Of a DNA stretch of 64,000 nt, positions 46,589 through 58,371 are shown in pieces. The stretch's first letter is position 1; each line of letters begins with the position of its first letter. The notes under the pieces are model-generated. The model saw only the letters and a program-made list of their open reading frames with translations. It searched no databases and was not told where the DNA came from. The stretch covers positions 35,741,020-35,805,019 of the forward strand of contig NC_134467.1 of assembly GCF_047948215.1 (NCBI RefSeq), in the 5' to 3' direction. The stretch is from Lycorma delicatula. Its lineage: Eukaryota > Arthropoda > Insecta > Hemiptera > Fulgoridae. The translations under genes were made by a program, and so were the position numbers.

Positions 46589-47499
46589 TTATATATATAA
46601 ATATATTTTACTTTGTTTTTTTGCTGAATTTGTTTATTTACTTATAATCAGCTACTACAATCAAGCTGTAAGTAAGTACCATCACTTGAAAGAGGACCAC
46701 CCAATGAAAAGGAATATTTTATTTTATTTTTTTACATTGCTGTATTTATTGGTGTGTTGCATACTACGTAGATCAGCCGAGAACATTGTCGGTTTATAAA
46801 TAGCTTTTAGTGGTTTGTGATGTTGGAATCGCAATATTATACTTATTTCCAGTGGCGACTCATAGCTAAAATTAGCACGGGTGCTATTCCAAAAAAATTT
46901 TTACTGGGCCTTTTCAAGACCATAGTTAAAATTTTCTGTAAAATAATAGAACCGAAAAAAGAAATGAATCAAATATAATAGCTGGAAACAGGATAATAAT
47001 CTAATTCTACAATTTATCTCATTCAAGAATATAGTACACGGTTTTTAAGTACAACACACGCGGAGTAAAAAAAAACTACCTTCCACCAGCACCTCAGGGT
47101 CGGCACTGCGGAAGCAACAGTGCTCTCTCTTCCACGCAGTCTCGTGTGCAACTTACTATGTGTGAATGTGCACAACAGCCAAATACCACACCACTGGAAC
47201 TGTGAAGCGCACAGTTCCACACAAATATTTCTGTATCTTTTTCATAAACTGGGGTATTAAGATTTGTTTCCTTATCTTTCATTACTCTTTCATATTTTCG
47301 CTGTGGACCACTTTGCTGGAAGCAGGACAATTATATAATTCTACACTTTATCACATTCAAGAATATGGTAAACATTTTTTAAGCACATTGTGCTTAAAAT
47401 CCGTATTTCGTTTAACAGAATAAATAATAAAATATCAATAGAGATAATATTTTTTAGTATTATTAGATAATAACTTAATAAAATGCCCGCTTAAAAGCA
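46589..47499. repeat. Unclassified repeat-like region: 75-bp direct repeats and a hairpin
   Basis: 46981-47055 and 47315-47390 are diverged direct repeats (GCTGGAA[A/G]CAGGA ... CATTCAAGAATAT) 334 bp apart. Between them, 47195-47219 is a perfect hairpin, TGGAACTGTG, loop AAGCG, CACAGTTCCA. CAGTGGCGACTC at about 46850 resembles a hAT-type terminus, but no partner is found. The frame at 46524-46799 straddles the end of the Helitron and is not a gene. Confidence 0.45.
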
Positions 47500-47697
47500 C
47501 TATAATCCAACGGTGCTTAATTTTATTAACTTTTTATTAACAGCAGTAATAATCCCTTATTGACAGGTTTTCAACGATATACTATAAGTAATACTTATTT
47601 TCGTTGATTCCAGAGTTATAGCCAAATAAAATTTTAATTAATGAAATATTTGGATCTTAGTAGGGGAACTCATGCCGGTTCGAATCGGCCTTCATAT
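47500..47697 (-). repeat. Rep-A fragment
   Basis: Minus-strand match to the Rep-A segment at about 62290-62470: TTCAACGATATA, CCAGAGTTATAGCCAAATAA and AATTAATGAAATATTTGGAT. It ends in GGTTCGAATCGGCCTTCAT, which contains a B-box-like word. Confidence 0.65.
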
Positions 47698-47990
47698 TTT
47701 TTTTTTAACTTTTATTTGATTTAAGTTATTAATGAAATACAATTTTATGTACTTTTCATTTAAAAAAAAAATTGTATATATAATTTATTAGGCGTACAAG
47801 GAATTCATGTGATATTCGCATCAGATTTTTTTTTTGTATTTTTCCAAAAATAAAACGATATTTAGAATAATAATGAGTTATAATTATTTAAAATTTAAAG
47901 AATGTAATGTCAATCAACCTTCTTCCTAAAATTGATTCTTTTAACAAACTTTTGTGTTCGGAAAACAATTCATGGTTTACCATTCATTCA

Positions 47991-49070
47991 TTCATAGTGT
48001 TGTGCCCTTAGGCAAGTCCTTTTAGGACTGCTGCTCTTCATCTTGTTCTATACTTTGCTATCTACTTTGTTTCACATATTTCCGTTTTTCATTATCCAAT
48101 CGTTTATTTGAAATCTCTTCATTTCATTTCATTTACCAAGCCTTCTATTTCATTCACTTATAAACACCTTCTTCTCATACAATGACTTAGCCAGTTCCTT
48201 TACTTTTTTTTACTTTTAACTTTTAGTTTTAACTTTTTTTTACTATCAGGACCACTGTTAGGCATTGCTTCAGAGAATGAGATGAATGATCTGTGGCATG
48301 TGGTGTAAATATGACGCGCCTGACCGGGATTCGAACCTGGGACCTCCGGATGAAAGGCCGAGACGCTATCACTCGCGCCACGGTGACCGGCGAAAATTTC
48401 TTTACCTGTTCGAAAACTTAATTTCCTTTCTTAACCTCAATCCTCTTCTCTTTTCCATCTAATACCAAATATCTTCAATTTTGCAAGCTTCATTTAAGTC
48501 ATCAAGCATTTCATTTAGTTTATTAGGACTCTCTGCCATTACCTCCATGTCATGAGCAAAACATTCTATTCTTCTTCCATCATCTTTATTTCCCTTTTCC
48601 AATTCAGATAGCATTGGCGACATGCAACATCCTTGCGTCACTCCTCTTCCAATCTCTATTCTTCCTGTCATTTCGTCTCCTACCCGCACTTTTATTCTTT
48701 GGTTAGGATACATCTCTTATATTGGGCCCCTGTCTTTCCAGTCAATACACATATATTCCAGAATTAGTAGTAATTTATCCCATCTAACTCCGTCAACCGC
48801 CTTTTCTAGTTCGACAAACGCAACATTCATTTTCCGCCTTCTTTCCATGTATTACTCGTAGCAGCCTCTATTGTGTTCCTTGTTCCAACACCACTTCTAA
48901 ACCTATACTTATTTCAGAACAGGTATACTTCTATTCCTGTTCTTCTTCAATATTGTCATCCAAAACCAAAGTTTCAATTGACTGTAACCCAAAATTGTAA
49001 TTTACTGTATATCCTCTTGTTTAAAACTCTTAATAGTATCTTAGAACAACTCAGAATAAATTCCGCTTGT
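47991..49070 (-). pseudogene. RTE-like LINE (RTE-L2 copy 2), interrupted by SINE1
   Basis: Minus strand. RT pieces: SKILLRVLNKRI (about 49050), FRSGVGTRNTIEAATS (48880), motif A as VAFVELEKAVDGVRWDKLL (the family's first Asp is Glu here), IGRGVTQGCCMSPML (48640). The active site is degraded to CFAHDMEVMAE (FADD to FAHD). The 3' end at 48180-47991 matches 43531-43698 and finishes with (GAAT) repeats. Several stops and shifts; a SINE1 sits at 48240-48392 between the RT and the tail. Dead. Confidence 0.75.
48240..48392 (-). mobile_element. SINE1 copy, complete
   Basis: Minus strand: GCGCGAGTGATAGCGTCTCG (A box), TTTCATCCGGAGGTCCCAGG, B box GGTTCGAATCC, body, and 3' domain (TCTGAAGCAATGCCTAACAG). 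Ends in an A-rich tail (T-run on the plus strand). Inserted in the LINE RTE-L2. Confidence 0.9.
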
Positions 49071-49211
49071 ACAGTCGGCACTCTTGTGTATCCGCGAAGC
49101 CTAACGCATCAGGTACCGAGTAAACCGAGCGATCGAATTCTAAACCTTGCCAGACCGAGTTACTTTTTTACAATTTAAATATTATTCATTTATTTAATTC
49201 TGTCGTTAACC

Positions 49212-49412
49212 TGTGACGTCACAACATGGTAGACGACTACAACAATATTTTTGAGCTAGGTGTGCGATTTTGGGAAAAAAAGTTTTTTTTGTAGATATTG
49301 TTATTGTTTAATTAACAATGTGCTTAAGAAAAATATAATTTTTATGAGGCGAAATCTATCGATATATCGATAGGTAATCCGATCAATCAAGTCCGAATGA
49401 TATATCGATAGG
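49212..49412. promoter_or_regulatory. Cluster of TATCGATA motifs and a CRE-like palindrome
   Basis: TATCGATA occurs twice in tandem at 49357-49372 inside the 18-bp palindrome 49356-49373, and a third time at 49403-49410. TGTGACGTCACA, a perfect 12-bp palindrome containing the CRE core TGACGTCA, lies at 49212-49223. TATCGATA is the DRE site bound by DREF at many Drosophila promoters. Whether a host promoter or an element end is present here is not clear; no host gene follows. Confidence 0.3.
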
Positions 49413-49428
49413 ACATCCAAATCCCGCA

Positions 49429-49847
49429 TTTTTTTTTTTGTCTTCAGTCATTTGACTGGTTTGATGCAGCTCTCCAAGATTCCCTATCTAGTGCTAGTCG
49501 TTTCATTTAAGTATACCCTCTACATCCTACATCCCTAACAATTTGTTTTACATATTCCAAACGTGGCCTGCCTACACAATTTTTTCTTTCTACCTGTACT
49601 TCCAATATTAAAGCGACTATTCCAGGATGCCTTAGTATGTGGCTCTTCTTTTAACTATAAGTCTGTCTCTTCTTTTAACTATATTTTTCCAAATGCTTCT
49701 TTCTTCATCTATTTGCCGCAATACCTCTTCATTTGTCACTTTATCCACACATCTGATTTTTAACATTCTCCTATAGCACCACATTTCAAAAGCTTCTAAT
49801 CTTTTCTTCTCAGATACTTCGATTGTCCAAGTTTCACTTCCATATAA
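49429..49847 (-). pseudogene. RTE-type LINE 3' end (RTE copy 8)
   Basis: Minus strand, T-run 49429-49439 as tail, ending at 49847 (matches 33466-33862 of the full-length element). A local direct duplication (CTTCTTTTAACTATA twice near 49645-49685) breaks the frame. Confidence 0.9.
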
Positions 49848-51039
49848 GATAGGATAAGTAAGTAAAATAAATAAATTTATAAAATCTTGATAAAATTAAT
49901 TAAAATATTAATGTTTACGACATTATAGTTAGAAATAAAAAAATTTAAATTGTTTTCAAATTGTGAGTATATTTATAAATTTAATTCCTACCAGTTTTAT
50001 TTTCATAGGTATAAAATTTTCCATACATGTGTGTAACACATTGTTATGTTTCTTCATAACATGTGTAAACATATGTACCACCATGATGTTGGTACAATAT
50101 TATGTGTAAGGTATATACACTTTACACAGTATAAGTATTTATTAATTTATATACCATTACACAATAACACAAACACAAACAGCTGTACACGACTATTTCA
50201 ACGGTAATTTCAATCTAAAGCAAAGTGTGATATTACGATTCTACATATCTGAACCATTTGTATGAAAGTGCGTATTCCGCCTTTACATATATATACATAT
50301 TTATATACGTACATAACAGTAATCATATATAAACATTTGGTGGAAGTGGGAGTATGTATTAAGGTATGTCATATCAATTCACTTACGTTAGTAACCAACC
50401 TAACTGTATCTTGAATAATATTTGCATACTTGATTTACTATATCGTTCAAAACAGCGAAGTGACATTTGACTGCTTTATAATACAAATTTATATATTATA
50501 TCTATGTTTTCTAGTAAAACTAAGTTAAGTCTAACAAACTTTTATTTAATTTACTACACCCTACTAAATTACTTTGTTATAAAAATAATCAAACTCTGTT
50601 GTAAATTAACTAATAAATTAATCTAGAAAGGAATTCAGATTTGTTCATTAATAGATTAACATAATTTATTACATTGCTTGTATTAAATACGTCAAAGGTA
50701 AAATCATTTATGGGTGTGCGCAATATTAATACAAGTGCTATAGTAAGTTATCAGGGGAAGCCTAAGGAGGAGATAAAAGCGGCTGTCGCCAGAGACTGGC
50801 GTACATATATTTGGGTTCTGGTCTTTTTCCGATCTTATATAGGTAATAATTGAAATTACCATGGCCAGTAAAGAGCTGCGACGTATAGTAATTGATCTCT
50901 ATTAGTGAAAACTATTATATAAATAATTTATATAAATATTATCATAAATAATACTTTTGCCCGGGTTATTTATGTTATTGTGTCATAAAATATATAAACT
51001 AAAATGAAAATAAATGGAGTTATTTTTCTTTTTTATCTT
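49848..51039. other. Intergenic, no gene recognised
   Basis: AT-rich. A less biased patch at 50745-50840 (GGAGGAGATAAAAGCGGCTG) is not recognised. Confidence 0.5.
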
Positions 51040-51176
51040 CCGGAGCTACTGTTTGATATTACTTCAGGGGATGAGATAAAATGGCAAATTTGTAACGTGT
51101 GAAAATGCCATGCCTGACCGATGGATTCAAAACCGTGTGGATGGTCGAGACACTACTACTCGCGCCATGGAGGTCA
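51040..51176 (-). mobile_element. SINE1 copy
   Basis: Minus strand: CCTCCATGGCGCGAGTAGTA, degraded B box, body with GCATGGCATTTTCACACG, and the 3' domain. It directly adjoins Rep-B. Confidence 0.82.
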
Positions 51177-51179
51177 AAT

Positions 51180-51282
51180 AAAATGGCGTTATTTGGACAA
51201 AGAGATGGTAAAAAAGCTGATAACACAATTGTAGGACTTTCATGTAACTCGGTTTACTTCTGATGCACGGCTTACACGCGCG

Positions 51283-51338
<56 letters not shown>

Positions 51339-51865
51339 TCAAAATTATTATAATTTTATTGAAATACAACATTTTTTGTAAAACTGTATGCTAGTGATGC
51401 ACTAGCGCTCCTTGTGGTGACAGGGGGTACTATTGACGCAGTATACCCACTTAGCCATTAGTTTAGAGAATTTTCGAAGGGAGTGGGATGCATTTAAAAA
51501 AAAAAAAAATCAATTTTTTTTTTATTGTTAACAAATATATTAAAGTAAAATAAGATATTAATCAGGCGGAAATCTCGAGATACTAAGGGGTGACCTTGCA
51601 TTACAGGCTCACCTTTTTGACCTTTTAAGTATAGAAGAAGTAATCTAAGAAAGTTTGATAAAGATCGGTCCAGTACTTTTGGAGATATAAGATGTGAGAA
51701 ACCGAACACATACACACGTGTATTCCAACCGGTTTTTTGGGTTCCTTTTGTGTCAAAACGTCAAGATCCGGTGAAAACCGCATATGCCCAAATTGAACCG
51801 ATTATAATACTTTGCTTTCTAGAGATATAACGCTATCTAGACGGGAAAGTAAAAATTCACCGCAT
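51180..51865 (-). repeat. Rep-B copy, expanded by a microsatellite
   Basis: Minus-strand counterpart of 4076-4636: AAGGTCACCCCTTAGTATCT, CTAATGGCTAAGTGGGTATA, CGTCAATAGTACCCCCTGTC and CAATTGTGTTATCAGCTTTT. A (GT)n/(GC)n tract has expanded inside it. The frames on either strand here follow the microsatellite or the repeat and are not genes. Confidence 0.7.
51276..51336. repeat. (CG)n(CA)n microsatellite
   Basis: Alternating purine-pyrimidine tract, CGCGCG followed by a long CA run; the type of sequence able to adopt Z-DNA. Confidence 0.95.
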
Positions 51866-52059
51866 TTTTTTTAATATGAAATAAATATCATTGCTATATT
51901 TTATTTTATTTTTTTTTAACTAATTAAAACATTATTTATTTAACTTTGCATAAGATTGTAATACATTAAATATTTTTAATTATACTTAAAAAAAAAAAAA
52001 TATATATATATATATAATTTAAATATAAAATAAAGTATTTATCTTAATTTCCTTTTATT

Positions 52060-52250
52060 AATTTGCTTTATAGCAGTGTAAAGAAAATGGGGGTAATATT
52101 CCTTCCTTCTAAAAATAAAAAAAGAAGAGTTAAAAAGAAACTAGGTCGCAATTTAAATAGGAAGAGATTTACCCTTGGGCTTGGCTTAAATCGACTTAAA
52201 TCTGCATCAATTTCTAGTGGTAGTCAAATAGAGATCAGCGTTGTATTCTC

Positions 52251-52253
<3 letters not shown>
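52060..52253 (+). other. Lysine/arginine-rich open segment, possible exon
   Basis: Preceded by a pyrimidine-rich stretch ending in TTTGCTTTATAG, which would serve as a splice acceptor. The frame gives VKKMGVIFLPSKNKKRRVKK, then KLGRNLNRKRFTLGLGLNRL and KSASISSGSQIEISV, and runs into a (TA)n tract. Composition is less AT-rich than on either side. No homolog is recognised and no donor or neighbouring exon is identified. A chance frame is a real alternative. Confidence 0.2.

Positions 52254-52300
<47 letters not shown>
52254..52300. repeat. (TA)n microsatellite
   Basis: Uninterrupted TA tract. A (CA)n tract follows at 52453-52489. Confidence 0.95.
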
Positions 52301-52302
<2 letters not shown>

Positions 52303-52457
52303 GATATTATAATATTGTGTCTTGTAGTCAGATTTCGAATATTCTAGGTAATGGAGAATATAACCCTGATCACACTCAATCTCTTTCTCACTACCTCACT
52401 CTTTCTCTCTCTTTACACACCCCCCTCTAACAAACCGGCACCCCCCATACACAAACA

Positions 52458-52489
<32 letters not shown>

Positions 52490-52640
52490 TATTGAATAAA
52501 CCTTACGTTTTAAGGAAGTTAAATGAGTATGTCATTTTTTATTATTATATAATTTCCAAATTTTGATATAAGTTAATTTAAATAATTAAAAATAAATTTA
52601 TACCATGTCGATTATTAAATATATGTTAAAAGTTAAAAGG

Positions 52641-52838
52641 CATCCTGGAATAGTTGCTTTAATATTAGAAGGACAGGTAGAAGGAAAAAATTGTGTAGGC
52701 AGGCCACGTTTGGAATATGTAAAACAAATTGTTAGGGATGTAGGATGTAGGAGGTATACCGAAATGAAACGACTAGCAGTAGATAGGGAATCTTGGAGAG
52801 CTGCATCAAACCAGTCAAATGACTGAAGACAAAAAAAA
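52641..52838 (+). pseudogene. RTE-type LINE, minimal 3' end with TSD (RTE copy 9)
   Basis: Only the last ~200 bp of the family (HPGIVALILEGQVEGKNCVG to the A-tail). A 12-bp TSD, AAAGTTAAAAGG, lies at 52629-52640 and 52839-52850, so this is a genuine, extremely 5'-truncated retrotransposition. The remaining 3' coding tail is open to SNQSND. Confidence 0.93.
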
Positions 52839-52850
52839 AAAGTTAAAAGG

Positions 52851-53375
52851 TTAATACATTACTCATTTCATACTCCTTTAATTTTCCTAAAACATACAAA
52901 CGTACACTATTTCCACAAACGAAGATATCGTAAAAAAAGCTGAAAAAGTTGTTATACTTTCCTGGTGTTGGCTAATTTGTTCTTATACAGTAGAAAAACA
53001 ATTATTCATAAAAAAAAACTTAAAGATCAGAAAGTCGATATTATTTAATTTTTCTTCTTCCAAAATCCCAAAATCACTTCCCAAGAATTTTTTTTTATCC
53101 CTACGGTTACTACGTTAAATGGAAGAAACTACAAAAAAACATTCCACTGAAAAATGGTACAACCAACAAAAATTTAACTAAGATTTTTTTGAAGGATATA
53201 TGGGTGAATGATAATAAAATTTTATTATAATATTATTATGAAAACTTTAAATAGACTAAAAAAGGTTTTATAATTTTCAAAAAATCGATATTTGTATACT
53301 TTGATCGGACCCCCCCCCCTCACCTAACCGACAATATTACCCATAAAATATTATTTTTGGTCACTTGCATATCTG
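52851..53375. other. Intergenic, no gene recognised
   Basis: AT-rich; a short C-run near 53310. Nothing recognised. Confidence 0.5.
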
Positions 53376-54589
53376 CAGGGTCATTCACGGAAACCAGATG
53401 TTTTTGAAGTGGGTTGTACTCGGGCATTCGTGGTGGGAGAGGCACGTACCTGGTGTCTGACGTTTCCTTCGTTCATAGCATTTACATTTTAGTCGTTGAG
53501 ATGGAGCCGTGGACGCTAGACCAACGCCTGTACGCGTATGACAGTTTTGTGCGAAATGACGAATCCGTAACTGCCGTTCAGTGAGATTTCCGCCGTCAGT
53601 TTAATATCCATCGTAATGCAAGCGTCCTTTCTCGTAACACAATATTGCGACGGGTAAACAACCTTCGAACAAGCAGTTCAATATTGAAGAAAAAACCACC
53701 GGGTCCCCGACGAACCGCTAGCACTCCGGAGAACATCCAACGAGTAAGGGAAGCCGTTGTCAGAAGCCCACGCCGGTCTATTCAGAGGCATTCAGCAGCG
53801 CTTCAAATGAACACAAGTACGGTAAGACGAATTCTGCATACAGACCTGCATTTTCATCCTTACAAGATAGCCGTCGTGCAGCAGTTAAACTAGCAAGATT
53901 TCACGCAGCGATTACAATTTTGTCGACAAATGCTTACCACTTTTGAAGAAAATGAAAATTTGATATTGTTAATGAGTGACGAAGCCCATTTTCATCTGAA
54001 TTGCTTTGTCAACAAACAGAATTGCCGGTATCGGGCAGAAAGAAACCCGCATCGGTTTCACGAGAGACCACTTCACTTCATAGCCCAAAGGTCTGGTGTG
54101 CAATAGGAAAGGTCGGTGTAATTGGACCATATTTTTTTGAAGAAAATGACGCTGCCGTAACTGTAACAGCTGATCGTTACATTGCGATGTTGAATACGTT
54201 TTTCATCCCTGAGTTACGAAACCGGGGAATCGATTTTCAAAATGTGTTATTCCAGCAGGATGGAGCTACAGCGCACACAGCGAGGTCAACGATGGCTGTT
54301 CTCCGTAATTTGTTTCCGGGACGGATCGTTTCCAGATTCGGCGACATTCCTTGGCCCCCTCGGTCCCCCGACTTCAGTAGTTGTGATTTTTTTCTAAGGG
54401 GGTTTCTAAAATCGCGTGTGTACGGCAATAAACCGCGTACATTGGAGCACCTAAAGATCGCAATTCGTCATCACGTCACCCAGATTGATGTAGACTTGCT
54501 GCCAAGAGTTGATAATAAAACTTTTTTAAAGTAAATATTCAATTTTTTATGATTATTTTAAAAACATTCGGTTCCCGTGAATGATCCTG
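53376..54589 (+). mobile_element. Complete mariner-type transposon M3 (DD41D), inactive
   Basis: TIRs: CAGGGTCATTCACGGAAACC at 53376 and its complement ending at 54589 (2 mismatches in 20; weaker pairing continues to about 33 bp). A TA follows the right end (54590-54591); the left flank reads TG. 1214 bp with one transposase relic. Confidence 0.88.
53501..54534 (+). pseudogene. DD41D (rosa-like) mariner-type transposase relic of M3
   Basis: MEPWTLDQRLYAYDSFVRND starts at ATG 53501; HTH region with FRRQFNIHRNASVLSRNTIL. TGA interrupts at SVTAVQ*DF and TAG at VVQQLN*QD. Five extra bases (a CTTCA-like duplication near 54076-54083) shift the frame. The DDE triad is present: LLMSDEAHFHLN, FQQDGATAHTARST, and CDFFLRG after WPPRSPDFSS. 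Forty-one residues separate the second and third Asp, the spacing of the DD41D group. It ends RVDNKTFLK at 54534. Catalytic residues survive but the reading frame does not. Confidence 0.88.
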
Positions 54590-54591
54590 TA

Positions 54592-55004
54592 TTAAACATT
54601 TTTTCTTTTTGTTTTGTTAAAAGGTGGGAAATCCCAATTACGAAAACCTAAGCAGTGTTAGGCTCGCTAACAGGTGCCGGAAGATATTATTAATATGCGT
54701 ACGTAAACCTGCGCACTACCGACTAAACCACCACCCCTGGCTACCAACCCAAGTTGGTACCGCTATTGAAGTATTCCTTTTTGAAGGGAGGTGATACGCC
54801 CATTCACACATTAGTACGTCATAGTTCAAACGCCTCACAATAGGAATAAACATATCAGTCACAGCAAATATGATACATCAAGATACAGAAAACAGATTAT
54901 GAAACTACATACAAAGAAAAATGTCTCATCATACATACTGCAGGATGCAAAACACAGTAAAAAATATTTCAGAAATATATAGAATACAAAAGAAATAGCA
55001 TAAC
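54592..55004. other. Intergenic, no gene recognised
   Basis: A GC-richer patch at 54630-54840 has a faint tRNA-like head on the minus strand (GGTGGTTTAGTCGGTAGTGC), possibly another SINE. Not firm enough to call. Confidence 0.4.
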
Positions 55005-55252
55005 ATATCCACAAATCAGCTGATTCGAGAGTTCCAGCATTCAAATCCCAGTAAAGTCAGTTATTTTATACGGATTTGAATTCAAGATCGTGGATACCGG
55101 TGTTCTTTGGTGGTTGGGTTTCAATTAACCACACATCTTAGGAGTGCTCGAACTGAGATAGTACAAGACTTCATTTACACTCATGCATATCATCCTCTAA
55201 AGCAACACCTCATCGTTGATTCCCGGAGGCCAAACAGGAGAAAGTAAGTAAG
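55005..55252 (+). mobile_element. SINE2 copy
   Basis: Contains AGCATTCAAATCCCAGTAAA (degraded B box), GATTTGAATTCAAGATCGTG, TACCGGTGTTCTTTGGTGGT and AGTACAAGACTTCATTTACA. The 3' end is CCCGGAGGCCAAACAGGAGA. It is followed at once by a SINE1 in the same orientation. Confidence 0.85.
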
Positions 55253-55253
55253 G

Positions 55254-55372
55254 TCTCAGTGGCCGAGTGGTAGCGTCTCGGTCTTTCATCCGGAGGTCCC
55301 GGGTTCGAATCCCGGTCAGGCATGAAATTTTAACGCTACAAATCATTCATCTTATTCTCTGAACCTAAGGAA
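55254..55372 (+). mobile_element. SINE1 copy with intact tRNA-like head
   Basis: TCAGTGGCCGAGTGGTAGCG (A box), TCTCGGTCTTTCATCCGGAG and CCCGGGTTCGAATCCCGG (B box in a perfect T-arm). The anticodon loop would be CTTTCAT. The acceptor ends do not pair, and the SINE body (GGCATGAAATTTTAACGCTA) follows directly, so this is not a tRNA gene. Confidence 0.88.
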
Positions 55373-56187
55373 ATAAAGAGGTTAATCAAAAAAAAAAAAT
55401 TAGTGTAAAGGGAATAAAAAGAAACTTGTTAATATAATTTATAATTTACAATCACTGTTCTAATTCTACAGGGATTATTTTTTCTAACTATTATTCAGTT
55501 TTAAGTTATTCATCAGCTTTTTTATAATAACAGAACTATTTTCCCAACACATTGCTCATTACACAAGTCCTAACAATGTGATAGCATAATCCTTCGATTT
55601 AAAAAAAAGGGCTTTATCTAAAAGATCTTCCAATTAATAAAATTTACTAGAATTAAACTTATTAAAATAGTCCAACAAATAATATTACAAAATTCTCTTT
55701 TTTTACAATGTCATTGTGTCATAGTTATTGGTTTTTAATGAACAATTAAAAAAATTATTACGTAAATTAAATTTTGGAAATAAATTAATAACTCTTCTTT
55801 AATATAATTATAAACAAAAAAGTTACATTTGTTGTTAGAATTAAAAAGAAAAAAAACGATTTCATTTCCTTTAATTTTTTCCTTCAAAGAAAAACTTTTT
55901 TAATCTGTTGCTGCGGATGGATTTTAAGCTGTTAAAAAATAGTGTTAGTAATTTCTTTTTTTTTGCGGTTTAATAATTTGATATTTTTAAATTATAACGT
56001 AAAATTAAATTATTTTTGTTTTAATTAATTTTATTATGTTTTTATTAATTTTGATCTTCAATAAAATAAAAATCATCCGTATTGCAATGATTTTTATCAT
56101 TTGTTCTTATCTTCATAGTTTTATGGTAATCATTTTAATTTTTTTTTTTTTTTTATAAGATGTACAGGTGACTCCTATGATCATTTA
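55373..56187. other. Intergenic, no gene recognised
   Basis: AT-rich; nothing recognised. Confidence 0.55.
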
Positions 56188-56298
56188 GCCCGAATAAAAA
56201 TTTGTAGCGTATGAAAAATCCCATGCCTGAGCACAGATTTCGAACCCAGGACCTCCGAGTGAAAGATGGAGAGGCTACCACTTCCGCGACGGAACCCG
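56188..56298 (-). mobile_element. SINE1 copy, diverged
   Basis: Minus strand: GTCGCGGAAGTGGTAGCCTC, TTTCACTCGGAGGTCCTGGG, B box GGTTCGAAATC, body. The 3' domain is missing. Confidence 0.75.
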
Positions 56299-56367
56299 GA
56301 AATTTCATTATATATGTAATTTTATTTCCTCAGTAATTATATATATATATATTTATATTTATATATA

Positions 56368-57870
<1,503 letters not shown>

Positions 57871-57993
57871 TATTTTAGAAAATAAATTTTATTATCTTTA
57901 TTAATAATAAACATTGCAATTTGTTATTGTTAATATTACAGTAACCAGAACCATAAAATTTAGATGTTATAAAATTAAAGTACTTTTTGTTTC

Positions 57994-58143
57994 TTTTTTT
58001 TTACCAGGATCATCGTACGTACTGCTTCAGAGGATGAGATGAATGACAAGTAGCATGTGAAAATTCCATGCCTGACCGGGATTCGAATCCGGGACCACCG
58101 GATGAAATGCCGAGATCCCACCACTCGCCTACCCAAGGAGGCC
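57994..58143 (-). mobile_element. SINE1 copy, complete
   Basis: Minus strand: GGCGAGTGGTGGGATCTCGG, TTTCATCCGGTGGTCCCGGA, B box TTCGAATCCCGGTCAGGCAT, body and the 3' domain (TCTGAAGCAGTACGTACGAT). Confidence 0.88.
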
Positions 58144-58156
58144 GGCAAAATTAAAG

Positions 58157-58215
58157 TACTTCCTTCCTTTTACCTGTTTAGCTTCCGGGAATTACCGGCA
58201 GGTATTACTATAAGT
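58157..58215 (-). mobile_element. SINE2 3'-end fragment
   Basis: Plus strand TTTTACCTGTTTAGCTTCCG matches the complement of the SINE2 3' terminus seen at 33920-33945 and 55225-55245. It lies next to the head of a SINE1. Confidence 0.6.
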
Positions 58216-58371
58216 ATTACTGTACAGTATAAGTACTACTATAATTTAATTGTTTTTTTAGTACTTTTAAAAAAACCTATTTCACAATTACCTTAAAATA
58301 TCTTCATTAAAACAGTATCTACAATTCGTCAAATTTTTTTATAAATTTTCAAAATTAAAAATAAAAATATG

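Noticed and set aside
51127..51372. Minus-strand open frame with a long Cys-Val run
   Set aside because: It translates the (CA)n microsatellite inside Rep-B.
55254..55330. tRNA gene (possible Glu-type anticodon loop)
   Set aside because: The T-arm is perfect but the acceptor stem does not pair, and the same head occurs in seven other copies with a shared SINE body.
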